Shown here: positions 52,630 to 63,060 of the stretch, piece after piece
Layout: each line of letters begins with the position of its first letter
Position numbering within the stretch: position 1 is the first letter of the stretch
NCBI RefSeq assembly: GCF_900107045.1
Contig: NZ_FNON01000001.1
Location: 496,001 to 560,000, forward strand
Length of the DNA stretch: 64,000 nt
From: Amycolatopsis xylanica
Lineage (GTDB): Bacteria > Actinomycetota > Actinomycetes > Mycobacteriales > Pseudonocardiaceae
Reading direction: 5' to 3'
Notes under the pieces: model-generated
Told to the model about the DNA's origin: nothing
Database searches by the model: none
Seen by the model: the letters and a program-made list of their open reading frames with translations, nothing else
Position numbers and translations under genes: made by a program

Positions 52630-53441
52630 CCACCAGGCGTCGCGTGGTCCGGCTGGTCGAAGGCGTCGAAACGGTCCGGCCGGACACTCTGACCGTCGAG
52701 GAACCACTCGAGATCCGCGTCGGCGGCAAGGCCCTTTCGATCACCATGCGCACCCCGGGCAACGATTTCGACCTCGCCGCGGGCTTCTTGGTCAGCGAGG
52801 GCATCGTCCGGTCAGGGACCGACATCCTCGCGATCCGCTACTGCGCGGGCGCCACCGCGGACGGCTCGAACACCTTCAACGTGCTCGACGTGCTGCTCGG
52901 CGTCGACGTCCCGCCTCCTGCTGCGGAGCGGAACTTCTACATGACCTCATCATGCGGCCTCTGTGGAAAGGCGAGCTTGGACGCGGTCCGCACCCTTGCT
53001 TCCTGGCCGGTCGCCGACGACCCGCTGCACGTCGACCCGGCTCTGCTCGCGACCTTCCCTGACAAGCTCCGTGCGGTCCAAAAGGTCTTCGACCGCACCG
53101 GGGGCCTCCACGCGGCAGGCCTCTTCGACGCCTTGGGCGAACTGCTGTGCCTGCGTGAGGACGTCGGCCGCCACAACGCGGTCGACAAGGTCATCGGCTG
53201 GGCCACTCGCTCGGACGGTCTGCCGCTGTCGGGCACCGTGCTGATGGTCAGTGGCCGTGCCTCGTTCGAGCTGGTCCAGAAGGCCGTGATGGCCGGGATC
53301 CCTTTCCTGGCCGCGGTTTCGGCCCCCTCGTCACTCGCCGTCGACCTGGCCGCGGAGTCAGGATTGACGTTGGTGGGCTTCCTGCGCGGCCTTTCGATGA
53401 ACGTCTACACGCGCTCGGACCGGCTGGGGGAGTCGGGATGA
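52617..53441 (+). CDS. fdhD: Formate dehydrogenase sulfurtransferase FdhD
   Basis: A 274-aa protein that passes sulfur from the IscS-type desulfurase to the molybdenum centre of formate dehydrogenase. The active cysteine pair is in [14 protein letters not shown], with the family segments [55 protein letters not shown] and [19 protein letters not shown]. It starts inside the transporter gene. A formate dehydrogenase structural gene is not in the window. Formate is the expected product of formyl-CoA from oxalate, which explains its place here. Confidence 0.94.
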   Translation: MGRLTTRRRVVRLVEGVETVRPDTLTVEEPLEIRVGGKALSITMRTPGNDFDLAAGFLVSEGIVRSGTDILAIRYCAGATADGSNTFNVLDVLLGVDVPPPAAERNFYMTSSCGLCGKASLDAVRTLASWPVADDPLHVDPALLATFPDKLRAVQKVFDRTGGLHAAGLFDALGELLCLREDVGRHNAVDKVIGWATRSDGLPLSGTVLMVSGRASFELVQKAVMAGIPFLAAVSAPSSLAVDLAAESGLTLVGFLRGLSMNVYTRSDRLGESG

Positions 53442-53485
53442 AGCGGGCTTTATCCCGGGGAAAGCGTCCGGGATAAAGCCCGCTT
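53441..53485. terminator. Perfect 18-bp hairpin between fdhD and sucD
   Basis: AAGCGGGCTTTATCCCGG (53441-53458) and CCGGGATAAAGCCCGCTT (53468-53485) pair perfectly round a 9-nt loop. The left arm starts at the last base of the fdhD stop codon. A third copy of the half-sequence (CTTTATCCCG, 53483-53492) allows an alternative fold. Likely bidirectional terminator for the convergent genes. Confidence 0.85.
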
Positions 53486-53496
53486 TATCCCGACTT

Positions 53497-54360
53497 TCAG
53501 GCCAGGGCTTCTCGGGCCAGTGCGGCGGTTTCGCTGGGGGTGTCGCCGACCGCGATGCCGGCGGCTTGGAGGGCCTTTTGCTTGGCCTGGGCGGTGCCGG
53601 CCGAGCCGGAGACGATGGCGCCCGCGTGGCCCATGGTCTTGCCTTCGGGGGCGGTGAAACCCGCGACGTAGGCGACGACCGGCTTGGTGACGTGCTGCTG
53701 GATGTAGCCGGCGGCGCGCTCCTCGGCGTCGCCGCCGATCTCGCCGATGAGGACGATGAGGTCCGTCTCGGGATCGGCCTCGAAGGCGGCCACCGCGTCG
53801 ATGTGGGTGGTGCCGATGATCGGGTCGCCGCCGATGCCGACGCAGGTCGAGAAGCCGAAATCGCGAAGCTCGTGCATGAGCTGGTAGGTCAGCGTGCCCG
53901 ATTTGGACACCAGGCCGATGCGACCGGTCTTGGTGATGCCGTCGGGGATGATGCCCGCGTTGGACTTGCCGGGACTGATCACGCCCGGGCAGTTCGGGCC
54001 GATGACGCGCGTGCCGCTCGCGCGGGCGTGTGCCCAGAAGTACGCCGCGTCGTGGACGGGGACGCCTTCGGTGATCACCACCGCGAGGCCGATGCCCGCG
54101 TCGACGTGCTCCAGGACCGCGTCTTTGACGAACGGGGGCGGGACGAACAGGACCGAGACGTCGGCGCCGGTGGCCGCCATGGCGTCCGCGACGGTGCCGA
54201 ACACCGGGAGGCCGTCGACGGTCGAGCCCGCCTTGCGTGGGTTGACACCGCCGACGATCCGGGTGCCCGCCGCGAGCATGCGGCGGGTGTGCTTGAGGCC
54301 CTCGGAACCGGTCATCCCGGCCACGATCACCTTGCTGTGCTCGTCCAGGAAGATCGCCAT
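53497..54360 (-). CDS. sucD: Succinate-CoA ligase (NDP-forming) alpha subunit
   Basis: A 287-aa subunit with the CoA-binding Rossmann domain ([20 protein letters not shown]), the [14 protein letters not shown] segment, the [14 protein letters not shown] loop and the phospho-histidine in [14 protein letters not shown]. It forms succinyl-CoA from succinate with ATP or GTP, with the beta subunit encoded upstream (stop/start overlap at 54360-54362). The pair stands next to and divergent from the oxalate operon, sharing a promoter region with a GntR-type operator. It may therefore supply succinyl-CoA as CoA donor for oxalate activation rather than serve the TCA cycle. Confidence 0.93.
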   Translation of the reverse strand: MAIFLDEHSKVIVAGMTGSEGLKHTRRMLAAGTRIVGGVNPRKAGSTVDGLPVFGTVADAMAATGADVSVLFVPPPFVKDAVLEHVDAGIGLAVVITEGVPVHDAAYFWAHARASGTRVIGPNCPGVISPGKSNAGIIPDGITKTGRIGLVSKSGTLTYQLMHELRDFGFSTCVGIGGDPIIGTTHIDAVAAFEADPETDLIVLIGEIGGDAEERAAGYIQQHVTKPVVAYVAGFTAPEGKTMGHAGAIVSGSAGTAQAKQKALQAAGIAVGDTPSETAALAREALA

Positions 54361-55505
54361 CACGCCTCCACTGCGAGTTCGGCCGCCGCGCGGGCGGCGG
54401 CGTCCATGGTGTCCACCAAGGTCACCAGCGGGTGGGCGGCTTCGGTGAGCAGCCGCCGTCCTTCGTCGACGTTGTTGCCGTCGAGGCGGACCACGATCGG
54501 CTTGGTCGCGCGGTCGCCCAGGTTCTCGAGCGAGCCGACGATGCCGCGGGCGACGGCGTCGCAGGCGGTGATGCCGCCGAAGACGTTGACGAACACGCTG
54601 CGCACGCCCGGATCGCCGAGGATGACACCGAGCCCGGCCGTCATCACCCCGGCCGACGCGCCGCCGCCGATGTCGAGGAAGTTGGCAGGCCCGGCCGCGC
54701 CGGTCGCCGCCGCGGCGGCCGCGACGACGTCCAAAGTGGACATCACCAGGCCCGCGCCGTTGCCGATCACGCCGATGTCGCCGTCGAGCTTGACGTAGTT
54801 GAGGCCTTCCGCCTTGGCGAGGCGTTCCAGCGGATCGCCGTCCTGTGCGGGAGAAAACGCGGTGTGCCGGAAGGACGCGTTCTCGTCGACGGTGATCTTG
54901 CCGTCGAGCGCGAGGATCTCGCCCGCCGCGGTGCGGGCGAGCGGATTCACCTCGACCAGTGTCGCGTCCTCGGCGACGAACACCGTCCACAGCCGTTCGA
55001 TGACCGGAGCCGCCTTGGCCGGAAGACCTCCCGCCTCGGCGATCTTCACCGCGACCGCGCGATCGACGCCGGTGCGCGGGTCGATCGGCAGGCGTGCCAA
55101 CGCTTCCGGTGCTTCCGAAGCGACTTGCTCGATGTCCATTCCGCCCCGCGATGAGGCCATCGCGAGGAATGTCCGTTCCGTACGGTCGAGCAGGAACGCG
55201 ACGTAGTACTCGTCGGCGATCCGGCTGGCCTCGGTGACCAGAACCCGGTGCGCGGTATGGCCTTTGATGTCCATGCCGAGGATGTCGTCGGCCGCTTGCT
55301 CCGCGTCGTCGGGGGTGCGGGCGAGTTTGACGCCGCCGGCCTTGCCGCGGCCGCCGACCTTTACTTGCGCTTTGACGACCACAGGCACGCCGAGCGCGGC
55401 CGCGATCGCGCGGGCCTCCTCGGGAGTGTCGGCGACTTTTCCTTGTGGCACGGGCACTCCGTGCCGTTCGAACAGGTCACGGGCTTCGTATTCGAAAAGA
55501 TCCAT
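54360..55505 (-). CDS. sucC: Succinate-CoA ligase (NDP-forming) beta subunit
   Basis: A 381-aa subunit: an N-terminal ATP-grasp domain ([40 protein letters not shown]) and the C-terminal CoA-ligase domain ([43 protein letters not shown]). VEVNPLA is the nucleotide/metal region. It is first in the leftward sucCD pair and is divergent from oxc. Most of the standard features of the housekeeping enzyme are kept, so malate or another dicarboxylate cannot be ruled in or out as a substrate. Confidence 0.93.
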   Translation of the reverse strand: MDLFEYEARDLFERHGVPVPQGKVADTPEEARAIAAALGVPVVVKAQVKVGGRGKAGGVKLARTPDDAEQAADDILGMDIKGHTAHRVLVTEASRIADEYYVAFLLDRTERTFLAMASSRGGMDIEQVASEAPEALARLPIDPRTGVDRAVAVKIAEAGGLPAKAAPVIERLWTVFVAEDATLVEVNPLARTAAGEILALDGKITVDENASFRHTAFSPAQDGDPLERLAKAEGLNYVKLDGDIGVIGNGAGLVMSTLDVVAAAAAATGAAGPANFLDIGGGASAGVMTAGLGVILGDPGVRSVFVNVFGGITACDAVARGIVGSLENLGDRATKPIVVRLDGNNVDEGRRLLTEAAHPLVTLVDTMDAAARAAAELAVEA

Positions 55506-55581
55506 GAGGTCCTCGTCTCGATGAGAAACCTGCGAAAGCCCCTGGACAGCGGGCCGCTCGGAGAGTAACTATATGCCTACC

Positions 55582-55594
55582 GCATACGGTATGC
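55582..55594. promoter_or_regulatory. Perfect GCATAC-G-GTATGC operator between sucC and oxc
   Basis: GCATACGGTATGC is a perfect 6-1-6 palindrome in the 126-bp divergent space between sucC and oxc, 38 nt before the oxc start. It is the best copy of a motif found at three promoters of the oxalate block. The size and the GTAT/ATAC core suit FadR-type GntR proteins, one of which is encoded at 62325. Confidence 0.7.
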
Positions 55595-55631
55595 AATCTA
55601 CAGTCCGGCGCTTGTGCAGAGGAGCAGAGCT

Positions 55632-57308
55632 ATGGCGGAGCAGGAACTGATCTCCGGTGGGCATCTCGTGGCCAAGGCACTCAAGGCCGAGGGCGTCGAA
55701 ACCATCTTCACCTTGTGCGGCGGGCACATCATCGACATCTACGACGGCTGCGTCGACGAAGACATCCAGGTCGTCGACGTCCGGCACGAGCAGGTCGCCG
55801 CGCACGCGGCCGACGGCTACGCCCGCGTCACCGGCAAGCCGGGATGCGCGGTCGTGACCGCGGGGCCCGGCACGACCGACGCCGTCACCGGGGTGGCGAA
55901 CGCGTTGCGCGCGGAAAGCCCGATGCTGCTGATCGGCGGCCAGGGCGCGTCCACCCAGCACAAAATGGGCTCACTGCAGGACTTGCCGCATGTGGACATG
56001 ATGACGCCGATCACCAAGTTCGCCGCGACCGTGCCGTCCACCGCGCGCGTGGCCGATCTGGTGTCGATGGCGTTCCGCGAGAGCTTCCACGGCGCGCCGG
56101 GTCCGTCCTTCCTGGAGATCCCGCGCGACGTGCTCGACGCGAAGGTCCCGGTCGAGGCCGCCCGGATCCCCAAGGCGGGCGCGTACCGGGCGTCCACTCG
56201 CAACGCCGGCGATCCGGCGGACGTCGAGAAGCTGGCAGATCTCCTGGTGCATGCCAAGAAACCCACGATCCTGCTGGGCAGTCAGGTGTGGACGACCCGC
56301 GCGACCGACGCGGCGCTCGACCTGGTGCGCACGCTCAACATCCCCGCGTACATGAACGGCGCCGGCCGCGGCACGCTCCCGCCCGGCGACCCGCACCATT
56401 TCCAGCTCTCGCGCCGGTACGCCTTCGACAACGCCGATGTGATCGTCATCGTCGGCACCCCGTTCGATTTCCGGATGGGGTACGGCAAACGGCTTTCACC
56501 CGACGCCACGGTGGTGCAGATCGACCTCGACTACCGCACGGTCGGCAAGAACCGCGACATCGACCTCGGCATCGTCGGCGACGCGGGCCAGGTGCTCGCG
56601 GCGGTCGCCGAGGCGGCGAGCGGACGGGTCGACAACGGCGCGGTGGCGCGCAAGGTCTGGCTCGAGGAGCTGCACACCGTCGAGGACAAGGCGAAGCAGA
56701 AGCGGCTGCCGCTGCAGCATTCGGACGCCGATCCGATCCATCCGTACCGTTTGGTGCACGAGATCAACGAGTTCCTCACCGAGGACTCGATCTACATCGG
56801 CGACGGCGGCGACATCGTCACCTTCTCGGGCCAGGTCGTCCAGCCGAAGTCGCCGGGCCACTGGATGGATCCCGGCCCGCTGGGCACGCTCGGCGTCGGC
56901 GTCCCGTTCGTGATGGCCGCGAAACTCGCCAGGCCGGACAAGGAAGTGGTCGCGCTGTTCGGCGACGGCGCGTTCAGCCTCACCGGCTGGGACTTCGAGA
57001 CCCTCGTGCGGTTCGACCTGCCGTTCGTGGGCATCGTCGGCAACAACTCCTCGATGAACCAGATCCGGTACGGCCAGGCCCAGAAATACGGCCTGCCCCG
57101 TGAACGCGTCGGCAACACGCTCGGCGACGTCCGCTACGACGAGTTCGCGCGGATGCTCGGCGGGCACGGTGAAGAAGTGCGCGACCCCAGTCAGATCGGG
57201 CCCGCGCTGCTGCGCGCCCGCGAGTCCGGCAAGCCGTCGCTGATCAATGTGTGGGTGGACCCGGACGTCTACGCCCCGGGAACGATGAACCAGACGATGT
57301 ACAAATAG
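55632..57308 (+). CDS. oxc: Thiamine-diphosphate enzyme, probable oxalyl-CoA decarboxylase
   Basis: A 558-aa ThDP enzyme. The cofactor-activating glutamate is E53 ([18 protein letters not shown]). The diphosphate-binding motif begins [20 protein letters not shown] and ends with [11 protein letters not shown]. The [13 protein letters not shown] stretch matches oxalyl-CoA decarboxylase and 2-hydroxyacyl-CoA lyase better than acetolactate synthase. The C terminus extends past [13 protein letters not shown] as a short tail, like the lid of OXC. Next to a clear frc gene (11-nt gap), decarboxylation of oxalyl-CoA to formyl-CoA is the best call. The N-terminal part is rather divergent from Oxalobacter OXC, so a 2-hydroxyacyl-CoA lyase remains possible. 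GAGGAG lies 8-13 nt upstream of the ATG. Confidence 0.8.
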   Translation: MAEQELISGGHLVAKALKAEGVETIFTLCGGHIIDIYDGCVDEDIQVVDVRHEQVAAHAADGYARVTGKPGCAVVTAGPGTTDAVTGVANALRAESPMLLIGGQGASTQHKMGSLQDLPHVDMMTPITKFAATVPSTARVADLVSMAFRESFHGAPGPSFLEIPRDVLDAKVPVEAARIPKAGAYRASTRNAGDPADVEKLADLLVHAKKPTILLGSQVWTTRATDAALDLVRTLNIPAYMNGAGRGTLPPGDPHHFQLSRRYAFDNADVIVIVGTPFDFRMGYGKRLSPDATVVQIDLDYRTVGKNRDIDLGIVGDAGQVLAAVAEAASGRVDNGAVARKVWLEELHTVEDKAKQKRLPLQHSDADPIHPYRLVHEINEFLTEDSIYIGDGGDIVTFSGQVVQPKSPGHWMDPGPLGTLGVGVPFVMAAKLARPDKEVVALFGDGAFSLTGWDFETLVRFDLPFVGIVGNNSSMNQIRYGQAQKYGLPRERVGNTLGDVRYDEFARMLGGHGEEVRDPSQIGPALLRARESGKPSLINVWVDPDVYAPGTMNQTMYK

Positions 57309-57319
57309 GAGGCCTGAAC

Positions 57320-58549
57320 ATGGGTAAGGCACTGGAAGGCGTTCGCGTCCTCGACATGACCCACGTCCAATCAGGACCCTCGTCCACGCAGATCCTCGCC
57401 TGGCTCGGCGCGGACGTGATCAAGCTCGAAACCCCCGGCCGGGGTGACATCACCCGAGGCCAGCTGCGTGATCTGCCCGGGGTGGACAGCCTGTACTTCA
57501 CGATGTTGAACGCCAACAAGCGCAGCATCACGCTGAACATGAAAAGCGCTGAAGGCAAGCAGGTCTTCACCCAGCTCGTGTCCACCGTGGATGTCCTGGT
57601 CGAGAACTTCGGGCCGGGTGTCGTCGACCGGTTCGGGTTTTCGTGGGAGAAGCTGAGCGAGCTCAACCCCGGCCTGGTCTACGCCTCCATCAAGGGGTTC
57701 GGCCCTGGGCGTTACGCCGACTTCAAGGCTTACGAAGTGATCGCGCAGGCCATGGGCGGCGCGATGAGCACGACCGGGTTCGAGGAGGGACCGCCGACCG
57801 CCACCGGCGCGCAGATCGGTGACTCCGGCACCGGGATCCACCTGGTCGCGGGCATTCTCGCCGCGCTGTACCAGCGCACGCACACCGGACGTGGCCAGCG
57901 GGTGCAGGTCGCGATGCAGGACGCGGTGCTCAACCTGTGCCGGGTCAAGCTGCGTGATCAGCAGCGGCTCACACACGGTCCGCTGGGCGAGTACCCGAAC
58001 GACATCTTCGGTGCCGAGGTGCCACGCTCGGGCAACGCCTCCGGTGGCGGCCAGCCCGGCTGGGCGGTGCGGTGCGCGCCGGGCGGGCCGAACGACTACA
58101 TCTACGTGATCATCCAGCCGGTCGGCTGGCAGCCGATCACCGAACTGATCGGCAGGCCCGAGCTCGCCGATGACCCGGAGTGGGCCACCCCGGAAGCCCG
58201 GCTTTCCAAGCTGGACAAGGCGTTCGGGCTCATCGAATCGTGGACCGAGAAGCACACCAAGTGGGAGGTCATGGAGCGGCTGAACGCGCACGGTGTGCCG
58301 TGCGGGCCGATCCTGTCGACCAAGGAGCTGATCGAGGACGAGACGCTGGCCGAGCTCGGGTCGGTCGTCGAGGTCGAGCATCCCGAGCGGGGGAGCTTCA
58401 AGACCGTCGGCTGCCCGATCAAGCTCTCCGATTCCCCCGTCGACGTCGAACGCTCGCCGCTGCTCGGCGAGCACAACGACGAGGTCTTCAAGGAACTCGG
58501 CTACAGCGCCGAGCAGGTCGAAGGCCTCCGAACCGCAGGCGTGATCTAG
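57320..58549 (+). CDS. frc: Formyl-CoA:oxalate CoA-transferase
   Basis: A 409-aa class III CoA-transferase, matching Oxalobacter FRC along its length: [70 protein letters not shown] and [16 protein letters not shown]. The catalytic aspartate is D168 (QIGDSGTG). The glycine loop reads SGGGQPGW, where Oxalobacter has GGGGQ, a one-residue change at the loop's first position. It moves CoA from formyl-CoA (or succinyl-CoA) to oxalate. It follows oxc by 11 nt with an AGGAGG site and precedes the NDP-forming ligase. Confidence 0.94.
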   Translation: MGKALEGVRVLDMTHVQSGPSSTQILAWLGADVIKLETPGRGDITRGQLRDLPGVDSLYFTMLNANKRSITLNMKSAEGKQVFTQLVSTVDVLVENFGPGVVDRFGFSWEKLSELNPGLVYASIKGFGPGRYADFKAYEVIAQAMGGAMSTTGFEEGPPTATGAQIGDSGTGIHLVAGILAALYQRTHTGRGQRVQVAMQDAVLNLCRVKLRDQQRLTHGPLGEYPNDIFGAEVPRSGNASGGGQPGWAVRCAPGGPNDYIYVIIQPVGWQPITELIGRPELADDPEWATPEARLSKLDKAFGLIESWTEKHTKWEVMERLNAHGVPCGPILSTKELIEDETLAELGSVVEVEHPERGSFKTVGCPIKLSDSPVDVERSPLLGEHNDEVFKELGYSAEQVEGLRTAGVI

Positions 58550-58559
58550 AGGAGAAAGC

Positions 58560-60680
58560 ATGCCCGACAAGGAGATCGTCGAAAAGATCCTCGAGAAGGC
58601 CGCGGCCGAGGGCCGGAGTTCGCTCACGGCTCCGGAAGGCAGGCAGGTCTGCGAGGCGTACGGGATCGCGACGCCCCAAGAGCGGCTGGCGACTACGGCG
58701 GACGAGGCCGTCGCGCAGGCGTTGGAGATCGGTCTGCCGGTGGTGTTGAAGATCGTGTCGCCGGACATTCTGCACAAGACCGAAGCGGGCGGGGTGCTGA
58801 TCGGGCTTGAGACTCCCGCAAAAGTGTCGGAGGGTTTCCGTACCATCATCGACAACGCCAAGGCATACGACGGTGATGCGGACATCGTCGGTGTGCAGGT
58901 TCAGCGGATGCTGAGCGAAGGGCACGAGGTCATCATCGGTGCGACCACGGACCCGACGTTCGGCAAGATCGTCGCGTTCGGGCTCGGCGGGGTGCTCGTC
59001 GAGGTGCTGAAGGACGTAACCTTCCGGCTCGCGCCGACGACCACAACCGAAGCGCTTTCGATGATCGACGGCATCGCGGCCGCCGAGGTGCTGAAGGGCG
59101 TCCGCGGTGCGGCGCCGGCGAATCGTGAGGCGCTGGCCGAGGTCATCCACCGTATCGGCGAGCTGGTCACCGATTTCCCTCAGCTGGCCGAGGTCGACCT
59201 GAATCCGGTGCTCGCGACCCCGTCGGGCGCGACCGCCGTCGATGTCCGGATCCTCATCGACCCGGACGCGGCACATGAGCCGGTCCGGTTCGGCCAGGAG
59301 GAGATCCTGGCGTCGATGACCCGGATCATGAAACCGGCCGCGGTCGCCGTGATCGGCGCGTCCGCCGAGGCGGGCAAGATTGGCAACTCGGTGATGAAGA
59401 ACCTGGTCAACGGTGGCTACGCGGGCGAGATCCACCCGATCAACCCGAAGGCGCCGGAGATTCTCGGCCGCAAGGCGTACGCGAGCATCGCGGACGTCCC
59501 CGGTGACGTGGACGTGGCAATCTTCGCGATTCCGGCCAAGTTCGTCGCCGCGGCTTTGGAGGAGGTGGGCAAGAAAGGGTGCGCCGGCGCGATCCTGATC
59601 CCGTCCGGGTTCGGCGAGACCGGGAACATCGAGTTGCAGGACGAGGTCGTCGCCATCGCGCGCAAGCACGGCGTGCGGATTCTCGGGCCCAATATCTACG
59701 GCTACTACTACACGCCCGAGAACCTTTCGGCGACGTTCTGCACGCCTTATGACGTCAAAGGCGGTGTCGCGCTGTCGTCGCAGAGCGGTGGTATCGGCAT
59801 GGCGATACTCGGGTTCAGCCGGTCGGCGAAGATGGGCGTGTCGTCGATCGTCGGTGTGGGCAACAAGGCGGACATCGACGAGGACGATCTGCTCACCTTC
59901 TTCGAGCAGGACGACAACACCCAGCTCATCGCCATGCACCTGGAAGACCTCAAGGACGGCCGGTCCTTCGCGGAAACGGCCAAGCGGGTCTCGGCGAAGA
60001 AACCGGTTGTCGTGCTCAAAGCGGGGCGAACTTCCCAAGGCGCGAAAGCGGCTAGTTCGCACACGGGTGCTTTGGCGGGCAATGACAAGGTCTACGACGA
60101 CATTCTGCGCCAAAGCGGCGTGATCAGGGCGCCGGGTCTCAACGACATGCTCGAGTATGCCCGCGCTTTGCCCTTGCTCCCGACGCCGCGAGGTGAGAAC
60201 GTCGTGATCATCACTGGCGCCGGTGGTTCCGGCGTGTTGCTCTCCGACGCCTGTGTGGACAACGGCCTGAGTCTGATGGAGATCCCGTCCGATTTGGACG
60301 CCGCGTTCCGCGAGTTCATCCCACCTTTCGGCGCCGCGGGCAATCCGGTCGACATCACCGGCGGGGAACCGCCGTCGACCTACCGCAATACCGTCGCGCT
60401 CGGACTCGAGGACGAACGGATCCACGCCTTGATCCTCGGCTATTGGCACACGATCGTCACGCCCCCTATGGTCTTCGCGGAACTCGTCGCCGAGGTCGTC
60501 GAGGAGTACCGCGCCCAGGGCATCCACAAGCCGGTGGTCGCTTCGCTTTCCGGGGACGTCGAGGTCGAGGAAGCCAGCGAATACCTCTACCAGCGGGGCA
60601 TCCCCGCGTATCCGTACACGACCGAGAAGCCGGTCGCCGTGCTCGGCGCGAAATACCGCTGGGCCCGTTCCGCGAAGTGA
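58560..60680 (+). CDS. NDP-forming acyl-CoA ligase (fused ATP-grasp/CoA-binding), oxalate operon
   Basis: A 706-aa single-chain ligase of the acetyl-CoA synthetase (ADP-forming) class. The ATP-grasp half comes first (residues 1-235; ALEIGLPVVLKIVSPDILHK, GVQVQRMLSEGHEVIIG). Then come the CoA-binding domain (about 250-370; VAVIGASAEAGKIGNSVMKN), the Ser/Gly domain (SSQSGGIGMAI) and the part with the phospho-histidine in AASSHTGALAGND. It forms acyl-CoA from an acid, CoA and ATP. In this operon, oxalate or formate is a plausible substrate, giving the first CoA ester needed to prime FRC. Assignment of the acid is inference. AGGAG lies just upstream of the ATG. Confidence 0.88.
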   Translation: MPDKEIVEKILEKAAAEGRSSLTAPEGRQVCEAYGIATPQERLATTADEAVAQALEIGLPVVLKIVSPDILHKTEAGGVLIGLETPAKVSEGFRTIIDNAKAYDGDADIVGVQVQRMLSEGHEVIIGATTDPTFGKIVAFGLGGVLVEVLKDVTFRLAPTTTTEALSMIDGIAAAEVLKGVRGAAPANREALAEVIHRIGELVTDFPQLAEVDLNPVLATPSGATAVDVRILIDPDAAHEPVRFGQEEILASMTRIMKPAAVAVIGASAEAGKIGNSVMKNLVNGGYAGEIHPINPKAPEILGRKAYASIADVPGDVDVAIFAIPAKFVAAALEEVGKKGCAGAILIPSGFGETGNIELQDEVVAIARKHGVRILGPNIYGYYYTPENLSATFCTPYDVKGGVALSSQSGGIGMAILGFSRSAKMGVSSIVGVGNKADIDEDDLLTFFEQDDNTQLIAMHLEDLKDGRSFAETAKRVSAKKPVVVLKAGRTSQGAKAASSHTGALAGNDKVYDDILRQSGVIRAPGLNDMLEYARALPLLPTPRGENVVIITGAGGSGVLLSDACVDNGLSLMEIPSDLDAAFREFIPPFGAAGNPVDITGGEPPSTYRNTVALGLEDERIHALILGYWHTIVTPPMVFAELVAEVVEEYRAQGIHKPVVASLSGDVEVEEASEYLYQRGIPAYPYTTEKPVAVLGAKYRWARSAK

Positions 60681-60742
60681 AAGGAGCCGGCACCACCCGC
60701 ACGCGAGAGGGACATAGTCAACGGTGACGAAAGAGAACTCTT

Positions 60743-62116
60743 ATGACCACTGCCGCACCGAGCTTCCAGGAGATCACTGACGAAAACGGACGGATATACC
60801 GGATAGGGGAGAGTCCGCACGACCTCATGGGACGGTCGCGGGCGTGGATGGTCTGGTTGCCCTGGATCGCCATGATGGCGGTCAGTGTCTTCGAATACGG
60901 CTGGGGGGCCGTCGTGGGCACACTCGAGGAGAAGTACGGCTGGACACTCTCGGACGTGTTCTGGCTGGCCAGTGTCTGGGCCGTGTTCCAGGCGGGCGTG
61001 GCGTTCCCGGCGGGACGCCTCAGGGAAAAGAACATCGTCTCGGCCAAGGCCGCGATGCTGACGGCCGCGGTCTGCAGCGGCATCGGCTACTTCACGATCG
61101 CGCACAGCGGGAATCTGCTGGTCGCGTTCCTGGGCTATTCGGTCGTCGGCGGCACCGGCGCCGGTCTGGTGTACGCGACCTGCATCAACATGGTCGGCAA
61201 GTGGTATCCCGAGAAACGTGGCGCCCGTACCGGGTTCGTCAACGGCGGGTTCGCCTATGGCGCCGTGCCTTTCATCTATGTGTTCAGCGCGCTGCTGACA
61301 CCGGGCAACTACGCGGTCGTGCTCGACCTGATCGGCGTGTACATGCTGGTCGTCGTCGCGTTCTGCGGATTCCTGTTCAAGGACCCGCCGAAGAGCTGGT
61401 GGCCCAAGGAAATCGACCCGATCAGCTGGGTCAAGCAGAACACGGCGGTGAAGAGCCTGGCCAAGAATCCGCCCGCGGTCAGGCAGTACTCACCGATGGA
61501 GGCGATCCGCACCGGCATGCTGCCGCTGATGTGGCTGAGCCTGGTGATCATCGGCGGGGTCTCGCTCTTCGGCATCAACTTCCAGGTCCCCTTCGCCAAG
61601 GAGAGCAACTTCGGCCCGTTCGTCGCCGCTTCGTCGGCGGGCGTGCTGTCGATCGTCAACGGGACCGGCCGCGCGGTGGTCGGCTGGGTCTCCGACCGGA
61701 TCGGCCGCAGGCAGACGCTCACGGTCGTGCTGGTGATCGCCGCGTTCGCCCAGTTCGGGGTGCTGTACGCGGGCAACACGCACAACCTGCCGCTGTTCAT
61801 GGTGTTCGCGTTCCTGACCGGGTTCGGCGGTGGCGCGTTCTATCCGCTGTTCGCGTCGCTCGTGCCCGATTACTTCGGCGAGAACAACAACGCGTCCAAC
61901 TACGGCCTGGTCTACAGCGCGAAACTCGTCGGCGGGGTCGGCGGCGGCGGGCTCGCGGCAGGTGTGATCAGCGCGTGGGGTTACACCGGCGCGTACATCC
62001 TGGCCGGCTCGATCGCGCTGGTGTCCGCGGTGCTGACGTTGTTCCTGCGCCAGCCCGGCAGGCCGAGGCCGAAGCGCGAGCCCGTGCCCCGGTTCCGGCC
62101 GGCGCCCACCGGCTAG
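60743..62116 (+). CDS. OFA-family (oxalate/formate antiporter type) MFS transporter
   Basis: A 457-aa membrane protein with about 12 hydrophobic segments. It carries the same N-terminal tag (ITDENGRIYRIGESPHDLMG) as its paralogue at 51307, then VVGGTGAGLVYATCINMVGK, RGARTGFVNGGFAYGAVPFI, RAVVGWVSDRIGRRQTLTVV and NYGLVYSAKLVGGVGGGGLA. It closes the oxc-frc-ligase operon (62-nt gap) and is the likely oxalate importer. Downstream a strong palindrome terminates the operon. Confidence 0.92.
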   Translation: MTTAAPSFQEITDENGRIYRIGESPHDLMGRSRAWMVWLPWIAMMAVSVFEYGWGAVVGTLEEKYGWTLSDVFWLASVWAVFQAGVAFPAGRLREKNIVSAKAAMLTAAVCSGIGYFTIAHSGNLLVAFLGYSVVGGTGAGLVYATCINMVGKWYPEKRGARTGFVNGGFAYGAVPFIYVFSALLTPGNYAVVLDLIGVYMLVVVAFCGFLFKDPPKSWWPKEIDPISWVKQNTAVKSLAKNPPAVRQYSPMEAIRTGMLPLMWLSLVIIGGVSLFGINFQVPFAKESNFGPFVAASSAGVLSIVNGTGRAVVGWVSDRIGRRQTLTVVLVIAAFAQFGVLYAGNTHNLPLFMVFAFLTGFGGGAFYPLFASLVPDYFGENNNASNYGLVYSAKLVGGVGGGGLAAGVISAWGYTGAYILAGSIALVSAVLTLFLRQPGRPRPKREPVPRFRPAPTG

Positions 62117-62172
62117 CTCCTCGGGGATGCCGCCCGCTGAATGGGCACGCCCTATTCGCACTCGCCAGGCTG

Positions 62173-62211
62173 CGCTCTGGGTGACAAGGGCGGCCCTTGT
62201 CACCCAGAGCG
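62173..62211. terminator. Near-perfect 39-bp palindrome at the end of the oxalate operon
   Basis: CGCTCTGGGTGACAAGGGC (62173-62191) and GCCCTTGTCACCCAGAGCG (62193-62211) are exact reverse complements with a single G between them. A further half-copy (AAGGGGGTCCTTGTCAC) follows at 62216. Farther on, AGTGGTCGGA (62256) pairs with TCCGACCACT (62300). The 208-bp convergent space holds no gene. Confidence 0.8.
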
Positions 62212-62324
62212 TCGCAAGGGGGTCCTTGTCACGTGCCGCGCGGGTGCGTCGAGCGAGTGGTCGGAGCCGGCCGAAACACTCACGACGCCACGTTTGGTTT
62301 CCGACCACTAGATCTCGAGCGGTG

Positions 62325-63053
62325 CTAGTCGTTCTCGGGCCGGTTCAGGTAGACCTGCCGGGTCTGCTCGGTGTGCGCGGACATGATCTCCTCGGCACGC
62401 TTCGCGTCCTTGGCCGTGATGGCCTCGATCAGCATCGCGTGCTGCGCCCACGCTTCGCCGCCGCGCGGGCGCGCGATCGCCGTGTAGTACCAGCGGACCC
62501 GGCGGTCGACCTGGCCGATCAGCTCCGCGAGCACCTTGTTGCCGGACAGTTCGGTGATGAAGGCGTGAAACGACGCGTTGGCCGCGACCAGGCGTTCGAC
62601 ATCCTGGTCGCCCAACGCGTCGACACCTGCCTGATGCAGTTCCCACAGCCGTTCGATGTCCTCGGCCGTGGCGTGCTCCGCGGCCAGCCGCGCGGAGTGC
62701 GCCTCGAGGACACCTCGGACGCTGAACAGCTGGTCCGCCTCTTCGTCGGTGGGCAGGTGCACGAAGGCGCCCTGCGCGGGCCGGAGGTCGACCCAGCCCT
62801 CGGTCTGCAGGCGCTGCAACGCTTCCCGCACCGGCTGCCTGCTCACCCCGAGGTATTCGGCGAGGTCCGCCTCGACGAGATGCTGACCCGGCTGCAGCGT
62901 CCGGTTGATGATCAGCTCGGCGAGCGCCTCGTACACGGCCTGCCGCAACGGCGCAGGCCGCTCGACGCGCCGGGCCGCCGCTCCGCTCAACGACCCCTTG
63001 GTCTTCCGGCCGGTCGGTCCGCGCTCGGGCAAGGGGGAGGTGGCTTCGGTCAT
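62325..63053 (-). CDS. GntR-family (FadR-type, FCD domain) regulator of the oxalate block
   Basis: A 242-aa repressor. After a basic N-terminal extension (residues 1-32), the winged helix reads LRQAVYEALAELIINRTLQP, AEYLGVSRQPVREALQRLQTEG and a wing QGAFVHLPTDE. The FCD domain (about 105-235) carries the metal histidines and acidic residue in NASFHAFITELSGN and the QHAMLIEAITAKDAK and MSAHTEQTRQ helices. The location next to the oxc operon and a GCATAC/GTATGC sequence 8 nt before its own start suggest autoregulation and control of the oxalate genes. The start at 63053 is supported by TATGCT 6 nt upstream (leaderless). Confidence 0.92.
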   Translation of the reverse strand: MTEATSPLPERGPTGRKTKGSLSGAAARRVERPAPLRQAVYEALAELIINRTLQPGQHLVEADLAEYLGVSRQPVREALQRLQTEGWVDLRPAQGAFVHLPTDEEADQLFSVRGVLEAHSARLAAEHATAEDIERLWELHQAGVDALGDQDVERLVAANASFHAFITELSGNKVLAELIGQVDRRVRWYYTAIARPRGGEAWAQHAMLIEAITAKDAKRAEEIMSAHTEQTRQVYLNRPEND

Positions 63054-63060
63054 GTGATCA

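Noticed and set aside
55632..57308. Acetolactate synthase as the function of the ThDP enzyme
   Set aside because: The adjacent gene is a clear frc, the ThDP motif context is closer to OXC/2-hydroxyacyl-CoA lyase, and no small subunit or ilvC is near.
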